Made by a program: the position numbers and the translations under genes. Below, piece after piece: positions 1-6,068 of a stretch of 8,321 nt of DNA. The stretch is from Clostridia bacterium. Its GTDB lineage: Bacteria; Bacillota; Clostridia; Oscillospirales; Acutalibacteraceae. The stretch is taken from positions 1 to 8,321 of the forward strand of contig JAFYQN010000019.1 of the NCBI GenBank assembly GCA_017559885.1, given 5' to 3'. How positions within the stretch are numbered: position 1 is the first letter of the stretch; each line of letters begins with the position of its first letter. A model generated the notes under the pieces. The model did no database searches. It was given only the letters and a program-made list of their open reading frames with translations, and was not told the origin of the DNA.

Positions 1-1
1 A

Positions 2-370
2 ATAAATATAGTATGTATGCTGCCTATGTTTGTGTTCGGTATATTAAGTGAGGTAGAAGATTTATATATAATTCCGGAAGAAATAATTGAAATATTTGCA
101 ATAATGTTTTTGCTTTGTTTTTTAGTAGTTCCTATATTTTATTTGGCACATATCGTTCCTACAATCTCATTGGTTGTAAGGCGATATCATGATATTGGGA
201 AAAGTGGATTTTGCTATTTTTTAAGTTTTATACCGTATGCGGGTCCATTTATAATGGTTTATTTTATGTGCATAAAAAGCAGTTATTACGATAATCAGTG
301 GGGTCCATCTCCGTATAAAAGGAAAGTAAATAAAATAGAACCAAATGTTGAAAATAAAAATGATTATTAG
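2..370 (+). CDS. DUF805 family membrane protein, 3' part (start outside window)
   Basis: The frame is open to the left edge: five codons precede the first ATG at 17, so the true start most likely lies outside the window. Residue numbers below count from that ATG. Two hydrophobic stretches, about residues 25-54 and 65-86, look like membrane segments. Between them is the family hallmark RRYHDIGKSG (55-64), and near the end is NQWGPSP (93-99), matching the DUF805 signatures of a basic RxHD turn after a helix and a C-terminal N-x-x-G-P block. The tail (about 100-117) is polar and Lys/Asn-rich. DUF805 proteins (YhaH-like) are small inner-membrane proteins of unknown function. The gene is convergent with the hydrogenase operon, shares its terminator, and is visibly more AT-rich, so it is probably functionally unrelated. 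Family assignment is fairly secure; role unknown. Confidence 0.8.
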   Translation: MNIVCMLPMFVFGILSEVEDLYIIPEEIIEIFAIMFLLCFLVVPIFYLAHIVPTISLVVRRYHDIGKSGFCYFLSFIPYAGPFIMVYFMCIKSSYYDNQWGPSPYKRKVNKIEPNVENKNDY

Positions 371-388
371 TTGATTAAATATCAACGT

Positions 389-430
389 AAAAAAGCACTT
401 GCTAAATGTTTTAGAAAGTGCTTTTCTTTT
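389..430. terminator. Bidirectional intrinsic terminator between the DUF805 gene and hydA
   Basis: A perfect 10-bp stem is formed by AAAAGCACTT (391-400) and AAGTGCTTTT (416-425). After one G/A mismatch (401/415) it continues as a second 5-bp stem, CTAAA (402-406) with TTTAG (410-414), closed by a TGT loop. On the + strand it is followed by a T-rich tract up to 430. On the - strand it runs into six T residues (complement of 389-394). It begins 18 nt after the DUF805 stop and lies about 24 nt beyond the hydA stop, so it can end transcription from both convergent sides. Confidence 0.9.
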
Positions 431-448
431 AATTATGCATTGTGCATT

Positions 449-2203
449 TTATTCAGCGTTGTATTTCTTACGAGCAACGTAAGTGGTGTGGAGGTCGTGG
501 TGAGCCTTGTGGCCGCCAAAACCATCATACCATTCGCTGTAAAGAGTCTTTACAACGGGTGACTCGTGTGACTTACGGAGTGCGCTTGCAGCATCTTGAT
601 CATAAAGTGCCTTTGCACGAACTGCCTTAAGATCAACAGTATCACGTACTGACTGTGGTTGAATTGGTTGTCCGCCGCCGTTTACGCAACCGCCTGGGCA
701 TCCCATAATTTCAACAAAGGTCCAACCGTCTGGGTTGCCGGCCTTCATTCTATCCATTACAACCTTTGCAGCAGCAGCGCCAGAAGCTACAGCAACCTTA
801 ACTTCTAAGTCGCCAAGCTTAGCAGTAGCCTGCTTTAGACCCATAGTGCCACGAACTGCGGTGTAGTCAACGTCTGCGTTGTCTTTGCCACTAATCCAGT
901 CGTTAGCTGTACGGAGTGCCGCTTCCATAACACCACCGGTAGCACCAAAGATTACAGCAGCGCCGGTATCTTCGCCAAGTGGATTATCGAAATCTTCATC
1001 AGGAAGATTTACAAAGTTTAGACCTGCGCGTTCAATCATACGGCCAAGTTCACGTGTTGTGATAGCAATATCAACATCAGGAACACCTGCAGCTGACTGA
1101 TCGTCACGGCCAATTTCAAATTTCTTTGCAGTACAAGGCATAACTGATACGCTAACAATATCTTTAGCGTCAATGCCTTCTTTTTGTGCCCAGTAGGTCT
1201 TGATAACTGCGCCAGCCATTTGCTGTGGAGATTTACAGCTTGAGAGGTGGTTAATCATATCTGGGTAGTAAAGTTCACAGAACTTAACCCAACCAGGTGA
1301 GCAAGAAGTAATCATTGGGAGAACTCCACCGTTCTTAACGCGGTCAAGAAGTTCATTTGCTTCTTCAACAATTGTAAGGTCAGCAGCAAAGTCGGTATCA
1401 AATACCTTGTCGAAACCAAGACGACGAAGAGCTGCTACCATTTTGCCTTCAACGTTAGAGCCGATTGGCATACCGAAGCATTCGCCCAAAGTTGCACGGA
1501 TTGAAGGAGCTGTTTGAACAACAACAGTTTTGGTAGGATCAGCAAGCGCTGCCCAAATCTTATCTGTATCATCCTTTTCGGTAAGTGCGCCTGTAGGACA
1601 AACTGCAGTACACTGACCGCAAGAGATACAAGGAGTGTTGTTAAGTGAAAGGTTAAATGCCTGACCAATGTTGGTGTCAATACCACGGTCGTTTGCGCCG
1701 ATAACGCTTACGTACTGCTCTTCACAAACTGCTACGCAACGACGGCAAAGAATACACTTGTTGTTGTCACGTACGAGGTGTGGTGTGCTGTAATCGATAT
1801 CGTATACAGGCTTAAAGCCTTCAAATGCGCCTTCATCTACGCCGTAGTCACGGCAAAGATTTTGAAGTTCGCAGTTGGTTGAACGTGCGCAAGAAAGGCA
1901 CTTTTTATCATGTGTTGAAAGAATAAGTTCAAGTGTTGTCTTACGTGACTTTTGAACTTTTTCAGAGTTAGTGATAACTTCCATACCTTCTGAGCAGGGG
2001 AATACGCAAGCGGTAACAAGGCGGAAACCACGGCCTTCGTTTACCTCTACCATACAAATACGGCAAGCACCAATTTCGTTCTTTTCTTTCATAAAGCAGA
2101 GGGTAGGAACTTCTACACCTGCTACGCGGGCTGCTTCTAAAACTGTGGAGCCCTGTGGTACGCTTACTGCAATACCGTTAATTTTTACGTTAATCATATC
2201 CAT
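449..2203 (-). CDS. hydA: HydA, catalytic [FeFe]-hydrogenase subunit of the NADH/ferredoxin bifurcating hydrogenase
   Basis: A 584-residue protein of the size usual for trimeric-type HydA. It carries the H-cluster, where protons are reduced to H2 (or H2 oxidised), and relays electrons to HydB/HydC and ferredoxin; probably cytoplasmic, since no signal peptide is seen. Domains in order: plant-type [2Fe-2S] (C36, C47, C50, probably C66); His-ligated [4Fe-4S] (H98, C102, C105, C111); two [4Fe-4S] clusters (C150/153/156/160 and C192/195/198/202); H-cluster domain with TSCSPGW (299-305), MPCTAKKFE (355-363, C357) and IMGCPGGCVNGGGQP (499-513, C502 and C506); C-terminal small-subunit-like domain (about 530-584, including RKSHESP). 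The first H-cluster motif has Ser where the standalone enzymes have a second Cys (TSCCP). The start at 2203 is supported by AAAGGAGC (2213-2220), 10 nt upstream; a second Met two codons on is a weaker alternative. The SD sits just beside the hydB stop, so the two genes are probably co-translated. Last gene of the operon. Confidence 0.97.
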   Translation of the reverse strand: MDMINVKINGIAVSVPQGSTVLEAARVAGVEVPTLCFMKEKNEIGACRICMVEVNEGRGFRLVTACVFPCSEGMEVITNSEKVQKSRKTTLELILSTHDKKCLSCARSTNCELQNLCRDYGVDEGAFEGFKPVYDIDYSTPHLVRDNNKCILCRRCVAVCEEQYVSVIGANDRGIDTNIGQAFNLSLNNTPCISCGQCTAVCPTGALTEKDDTDKIWAALADPTKTVVVQTAPSIRATLGECFGMPIGSNVEGKMVAALRRLGFDKVFDTDFAADLTIVEEANELLDRVKNGGVLPMITSCSPGWVKFCELYYPDMINHLSSCKSPQQMAGAVIKTYWAQKEGIDAKDIVSVSVMPCTAKKFEIGRDDQSAAGVPDVDIAITTRELGRMIERAGLNFVNLPDEDFDNPLGEDTGAAVIFGATGGVMEAALRTANDWISGKDNADVDYTAVRGTMGLKQATAKLGDLEVKVAVASGAAAAKVVMDRMKAGNPDGWTFVEIMGCPGGCVNGGGQPIQPQSVRDTVDLKAVRAKALYDQDAASALRKSHESPVVKTLYSEWYDGFGGHKAHHDLHTTYVARKKYNAE

Positions 2204-2221
2204 TATTGTTTGGCTCCTTTC

Positions 2222-4042
2222 TTATACTTTACTGATTGCCTTAAACTTACAGTTGCCGATACATACGCCGCACTTAATGCACTTGTCAGTATCAATTGTG
2301 TAAGAAGCAAGTTTGTGACCGGGTGCTATGTAATCTGTCTTTTCAATTGCATTAACAGGACAGTTACGAGCGCAAAGACCGCAACCGATACATTTATCTT
2401 TGTCAACAACGAATGTAAGAAGATCTTTACATACGCCTGCAGGACACTTTTTGTCAACAACGTGAGCAACATACTCGTCGCGGAAGAACTTAAGTGTAGC
2501 AAGTACTGGGTTTGGAGCTGTTTGACCAAGACCGCAAAGTGAGTTTTGCTTAATGTAGTAGCAAAGTTCTTCAAGCTTATCAATATCTTCAAGGTTTGCT
2601 TTGCCTGTTGTGATGTTGTCAAGCATTTCAAGAAGACGCTTTGTACCAACACGGCAAGGTGTACACTTACCACAAGACTCATCAACGGTAAACTCGAGGA
2701 AGAATTTAGCCATGTCAACCATACAGTTGTCTTCGTCCATAACGATAAGACCGCCTGAACCCATCATACAACCAATAGCGGTAAGGTTGTCAAAGTCAAC
2801 TTCGGTGTCGATAAGTGATTCAGGAATACAACCGCCTGAAGGACCGCCTGTTTGAGCTGCCTTAAATTTCTTACCATTAGGAATACCGCCACCGATATCT
2901 TCGATGATATGACGGAGTGTGGTACCCATAGAGATTTCTACAAGACCGGTGTGTTCAATTTTACCACCGAGAGCGAATACCTTTGTACCAGATGATTTTT
3001 CGGTACCCATTGTTTTAAACCAATCAGCGCCGTTAAGAATAATCTGAGGAATGTTAGCAAAGGTTTCAACGTTGTTTTCAACTGTTGGTGAGTTGTAAAG
3101 ACCTTTAACTGCAGGGAACGGAGGACGTGGACGTGGCTCGCCACGGTTACCTTCTATAGATGTCATAAGAGCAGTTTCTTCACCGCAAACGAATGCACCG
3201 GCGCCAAGACGAATCTGAAGGTCAAAGTCAAAGCCCGAACCAAAGATGTCTTTACCAAGAAGACCATATTCGTTAGCTTGGTCGATAGCGTGTTGCAAAC
3301 GAGCAACAGCGATTGGGTATTCAGCGCGAACGTAAACGTAACCCTTTGTTGCGCCTACTGCGTAACCTGCAATTGTCATTGCTTCAATAATACAGTGTGG
3401 GTCGCCTTCAAGAACTGAACGGTCCATAAATGCACCTGGGTCGCCTTCATCGGCGTTACATACTACGTATTTTTGGTCTGCCTTATTAGGAGCGCAGAAT
3501 TTCCACTTAAGACCGGTTGGGAAGCCGCCGCCGCCACGACCGCGAAGACCAGAATCCATAACTGTTTGGATAACGTCTTCAGGTTTCATTTCGGTAAGAA
3601 CTTTACCAAGAGCTGCGTAACCGTCCATAGCGATGTATTCTTCAATGTTATCGGGGTCGATAACGCCGCAGTTACGAAGAACAACACGGTTTTGTGATTT
3701 GTAGAAAGCAGTATCATTAAGTGATACGCTTGTAGCATCTACAGTTTCATCAGTGCCTGTATCGCTGTAAATTAAGCGTTCAACAGGACGACCTTTTAAA
3801 AGATGTTCTTCTACGATTTCTTTTACGTCATCTGTGGTAACACGGCTATAGAAAGTACCGTCAGGATAAACGATAACAACAGGACCCAATGCGCAAAGAC
3901 CAAAACAACCTGTTTGAACAAGTTTTACTTCTTCGGTAAGACCTGCGTCTGCAATGTTCTTTTCAAATGCGTCTTGAATTGTTTTACTACCTGACGAGGT
4001 ACAGCCGGTACCGCCACAAATAAGTACATGTGCACGAATCAT
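2222..4042 (-). CDS. hydB: HydB, NuoF-like NADH:FMN subunit of the electron-bifurcating hydrogenase
   Basis: A 606-residue flavoprotein subunit that exchanges electrons between NAD(H), FMN and iron-sulfur clusters, and the likely site of bifurcation by comparison with known HydABC enzymes. Domains: N-terminal thioredoxin-like [2Fe-2S] (about 1-85; all four ligands C9, C14, C46, C50); NuoF core with the glycine-rich FMN/NADH loop GLRGRGGGGFPTG (165-177), NADEGDPGAFMDR (196-208) and GAFVCGEETAL (282-292); SLBB-like region (about 360-430); NuoF [4Fe-4S] with ESCGKCTPC (C457, C460, C463) and C503; then two C-terminal [4Fe-4S] motifs (C551/554/557/561 and C588/591/594/598). H527, C533 and C538 lie just before these and could form a metal site like the zinc site I recall in HydABC structures (inference). 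The start at 4042 has GGAGGT (4049-4054) six nt upstream. The N-terminal [2Fe-2S] domain resembles the neighbouring small ferredoxin. It lies between that ferredoxin and hydA. Confidence 0.97.
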   Translation of the reverse strand: MIRAHVLICGGTGCTSSGSKTIQDAFEKNIADAGLTEEVKLVQTGCFGLCALGPVVIVYPDGTFYSRVTTDDVKEIVEEHLLKGRPVERLIYSDTGTDETVDATSVSLNDTAFYKSQNRVVLRNCGVIDPDNIEEYIAMDGYAALGKVLTEMKPEDVIQTVMDSGLRGRGGGGFPTGLKWKFCAPNKADQKYVVCNADEGDPGAFMDRSVLEGDPHCIIEAMTIAGYAVGATKGYVYVRAEYPIAVARLQHAIDQANEYGLLGKDIFGSGFDFDLQIRLGAGAFVCGEETALMTSIEGNRGEPRPRPPFPAVKGLYNSPTVENNVETFANIPQIILNGADWFKTMGTEKSSGTKVFALGGKIEHTGLVEISMGTTLRHIIEDIGGGIPNGKKFKAAQTGGPSGGCIPESLIDTEVDFDNLTAIGCMMGSGGLIVMDEDNCMVDMAKFFLEFTVDESCGKCTPCRVGTKRLLEMLDNITTGKANLEDIDKLEELCYYIKQNSLCGLGQTAPNPVLATLKFFRDEYVAHVVDKKCPAGVCKDLLTFVVDKDKCIGCGLCARNCPVNAIEKTDYIAPGHKLASYTIDTDKCIKCGVCIGNCKFKAISKV

Positions 4043-4059
4043 AACTTTACCTCCAAATG

Positions 4060-4428
4060 TTATTCACAGTTAGCAACGGTGTATTCTACTACAACCTTGC
4101 CACCTTTAAGATGCTTTTCAACAACTTTTTTTGCCTTGTCAGCAGTCATTTTTACATAGGTAACTTTTTCTTTACCTGCTTCGTAAACCTCTACGATAGG
4201 TTCATACTGGCAAAGACCAACACAACCTGTCTGTGAAACGGTTACGCTTTGCGCGAGACCGCTTTCGTTTACTGCTTCAACAAAAGCGCCGAGCACGGGG
4301 CGTGCGCCTGCTGCGATACCGCAAGTAGCCATACCAACAACAACGCGTGTAGAGTTTGCACCTTCGCGGATTACAACCTTGTCTTTCATTTTGTCTTTGA
4401 TTGCTTGAAGTTCAGCCAAAGATTTCAT
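4060..4428 (-). CDS. Thioredoxin-like (2Fe-2S) ferredoxin of the hydrogenase operon
   Basis: A 122-residue protein with the thioredoxin-like [2Fe-2S] fold also found in NuoE and at the N terminus of HydB. Visible signatures are MATCGIAAGARPV (33-45, C36) and TGCVGLCQYEP (67-77, C69 and C73), plus a Cys next to last (C121). It presumably carries or relays electrons in the hydrogenase system. Oddity: the canonical first pair C-x4-C is reduced to one Cys (Gly at position 41), so only three of the usual four ligands are in place. My recollection is that the CGIAAGAR form is common in this family, so this is probably not decay. Start: the frame extends to an ATG at 4458, but AAAGGAAG (4436-4443) lies 7 nt before the ATG at 4428, and nothing similar precedes 4458. 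It sits 34 nt after the second HATPase gene and 17 nt before hydB. Confidence 0.88.
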   Translation of the reverse strand: MKSLAELQAIKDKMKDKVVIREGANSTRVVVGMATCGIAAGARPVLGAFVEAVNESGLAQSVTVSQTGCVGLCQYEPIVEVYEAGKEKVTYVKMTADKAKKVVEKHLKGGKVVVEYTVANCE

Positions 4429-4435
4429 ATAATAT

Positions 4436-4443
4436 CTTCCTTT
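4436..4443 (-). promoter_or_regulatory. Ribosome binding site that sets the ferredoxin start at 4428
   Basis: AAAGGAAG on the - strand, 7 nt before the ATG at 4428. The longer alternative start at 4458 would place this site inside the coding region and has no purine-rich site of its own. Confidence 0.75.
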
Positions 4444-4462
4444 CTGAAAAATATTCAATAAT

Positions 4463-5011
4463 TTATTTATCCAAAACAGTTAAATACTGTTCATTAAGAT
4501 ACTCTTTTATCCACACGATTACCTCGTATGTGTCAAGGGGGACACCTTCTAAAATTTGGCGAAGTTCACGGGTGTCAAGTTTTATTTCGCCATTTGTTGT
4601 TTGGTGAGTAAAAAGAAAATCGGTATCAGGATGACCTTGAATAAGTGTCACTATTGTTTCTTTTACGTCGCCAAGCGGTGTAAAGTCCAGATGATTTTTG
4701 TAAAAGAGCGCTGTTACGGTGGTACCGTGGTCAATCTCTTTTGTGCTTGAAACTATTTTTACCTGTCCGCCAGTCATTTCCGCCGCCATTTTAAGTAGCG
4801 GTATACCAAGACCAACCTTTCGCGTGGTGCGTGTGGTATAAAATGGGTTTTCAACCGTTTTTAAAATTTCATCACTCATACCACAACCATCGTCTTTTAT
4901 TGTTAAGGTAAGCGTGTCGCCTTTTTCAACAATCAAGATTTCGGTAAGAGTTGCGCCCGCTTTTACGGAATTTTCGGTAATATCAAGAATATTAAGTGAT
5001 AACTCTTTCAT
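4463..5011 (-). CDS. GHKL-family ATP-binding protein (HATPase) with an extra C-terminal region
   Basis: A 182-residue protein. Residues about 1-104 form a compact GHKL ATPase domain: N-box DITENSVKAGA (10-20, N14), G1 box DDGCGM (40-45), a PFYTTR lid motif (56-61), G2 box GLGIPLL (67-73) and the closing GTTVTALF (96-103). This is the ATP-binding core of histidine kinases, but there is no dimerisation/phospho-His region, no PAS or membrane segment. Residues about 105-182 form an additional region that I do not recognise. The function is unknown; an ATP-dependent switch or protein kinase acting with the nearby sensor-like hydrogenase is plausible. It differs clearly from the other HATPase of the operon (7336-7758), which is RsbW-like. 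GAGGTAA, 7 nt before the ATG at 5011, overlaps the PHP stop codon, implying coupled translation. It directly precedes the ferredoxin-hydB-hydA block. Confidence 0.88.
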   Translation of the reverse strand: MKELSLNILDITENSVKAGATLTEILIVEKGDTLTLTIKDDGCGMSDEILKTVENPFYTTRTTRKVGLGIPLLKMAAEMTGGQVKIVSSTKEIDHGTTVTALFYKNHLDFTPLGDVKETIVTLIQGHPDTDFLFTHQTTNGEIKLDTRELRQILEGVPLDTYEVIVWIKEYLNEQYLTVLDK

Positions 5012-5015
5012 AATA

Positions 5016-5741
5016 TTACCTCAACATTTCAAAAAGCTTTTTTCTGACAAGATTACTGCTGTATGGTTCGTCATCAAGGTCGAAATAATTTTCGTGCTCT
5101 CGCATATCACAAAGATTATGCGCATCAGAACTTACTATTATTTTTTTATCTTGCAAATTATATTTCTGCACGTATTCATCACGTTTGCTGCCGTCGTGAA
5201 GTTCAACACAGTTAAACTGTGGCGAATCGGGCAAGGTACCCAGTATAGAAATAATACCGTTTGACTGCCTGTCGATGTGAGCAGGGTAGCAAATGCCATC
5301 AAACTCACGCACCAAAGCAGGTACTTCCTCTATAGAAATAAGCGTTGCGTTTATAAGCAAATTTTCTTCTTCGCCGATTACGTTATCTTGCCCGTCAAGT
5401 ATTTGTTGAGAGCCAAAAATATCAGGACGGTTTTTGTAGGGTATTCTTAAAGTTTTAACCTTTTCGCCAAAAGCCATAGCATTTTCTAACGTTTCAAACA
5501 AACACACAACGTGAATGTCCTCACTGGTTGTTAATTCCATACCGGCAATTGGTATAATGCCATAACGCCGAGCCGCCTCAAAAAAGGCAGGGCAGTTGTC
5601 ACAGGTGTTATGGTCGGTAAGTGCTACAATATTTAGTCCGCAAAGCGATGCCATACCCGCAACGTTGTTTGGGGTGTTGTCATCGTCGCCACAAGGGGAT
5701 AGACAGGAGTGAATATGTAGGTCGTAATAATACCTATTCAT
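5016..5741 (-). CDS. PHP-domain metal-dependent phosphoesterase
   Basis: A 241-residue single-domain PHP protein (polymerase and histidinol phosphatase superfamily). The metal-binding set is present in the expected order: DLHIHS (7-12: D7, H9, H11), LTDHN (41-45: D43, H44), GMEL (67-70: E69), H77, PAHIDR (153-158: H155) and SSDAH (204-208: D206, H208). It is therefore probably an active hydrolase of a phosphate monoester, diester or nucleotide; the substrate cannot be told. It is Cys-rich for a PHP protein (C13, C17, C34, C47, C50, C80, C151, C178, C211), with C47 and C50 beside the DH motif. The ATG at 5741 shares one base with the TAA of the preceding DRTGG gene and has no good Shine-Dalgarno site, so translation probably depends on coupling. 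Its place between DRTGG and HATPase genes suggests signal turnover or modification, not metabolism (inference). Confidence 0.92.
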   Translation of the reverse strand: MNRYYYDLHIHSCLSPCGDDDNTPNNVAGMASLCGLNIVALTDHNTCDNCPAFFEAARRYGIIPIAGMELTTSEDIHVVCLFETLENAMAFGEKVKTLRIPYKNRPDIFGSQQILDGQDNVIGEEENLLINATLISIEEVPALVREFDGICYPAHIDRQSNGIISILGTLPDSPQFNCVELHDGSKRDEYVQKYNLQDKKIIVSSDAHNLCDMREHENYFDLDDEPYSSNLVRKKLFEMLR

Positions 5742-6067
5742 TATATCATACCCGACACTTTTAACGCCGCTTCATATGCTGAAAGCGGGGTGGAAAGAAT
5801 ATTGATACCTTTTTCTTTTGCAGTATTAAGAACGTCGGATTCAAGCGTAACGTCCTCAGCTAAAAGAACACAGGAAACATCGGAAAGAGAGGCAACCGCA
5901 ATAACGTTTATGTTGGACATAATGGTTATCCAAACGTTATCGGCCTCGGCTTTGCCCATGACCCAACTAAGCAGGTCGCCTATATAGACGCCATCAATCT
6001 CACGCTCGGGTTCGGGCATACAAAGAATGTTAAACTGACCGCTACTTGATAATTGTTTAACTGTCAT
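5741..6067 (-). CDS. DRTGG-domain protein (second copy)
   Basis: A 108-residue soluble protein resembling the DRTGG domain (PF07085), related along its length to the product of 7755-8108: both begin with a MxxxQ(M/L) stretch, have a DL(M/L)S.V segment (about 31-36 here), a central hydrophobic beta-rich core, and end with an acidic helix, a G-I-x-(L/I)-(M/L) strand and a Y-E-A helix. The literal DRTGG sequence is absent. Elsewhere the domain occurs in phosphotransacetylases and in CBS-containing pyrophosphatases, where it accompanies nucleotide regulation; ligand binding is therefore a reasonable guess. An ATG at 6076 also opens the frame, but AAAAAGG (6077-6083) abuts it directly, whereas it lies 9 nt before the ATG at 6067, so 6067 is chosen. 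With that start it begins 1 nt after the preceding hydrogenase-like stop codon and overlaps the PHP start by one base. Confidence 0.8.
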   Translation of the reverse strand: MTVKQLSSSGQFNILCMPEPEREIDGVYIGDLLSWVMGKAEADNVWITIMSNINVIAVASLSDVSCVLLAEDVTLESDVLNTAKEKGINILSTPLSAYEAALKVSGMI

Positions 6068-6068
6068 T

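Noticed and set aside
435..447. Short palindrome ATGCA-N3-TGCAT just after the hydA stop.
   Set aside because: Five pairs in AT-rich DNA next to a much stronger terminator hairpin; chance is a sufficient explanation.
1435..1686. Minus-strand frames of 64-130 codons inside hydA and hydB in other frames.
   Set aside because: Fully inside genes with complete domain structure and giving no recognisable protein; frame shadows.
2210..2542. Long + strand frames opposite hydB and hydA (also 1971-2303, 3803-3994, 2601-2855 and others).
   Set aside because: They lie antisense to well-supported genes, have low-complexity or shadow-like products, lack ribosome binding sites and match no family I know.
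4475..4491. Small inverted repeat AACAGT-N5-ACTGTT at the end of the second HATPase gene, followed on the - strand by AT-rich DNA before the ferredoxin; considered as attenuator or internal promoter region.
   Set aside because: Only six pairs, inside the coding sequence, not followed by a proper T run, and the possible -35/-10 matches nearby are poor. Too weak to annotate.
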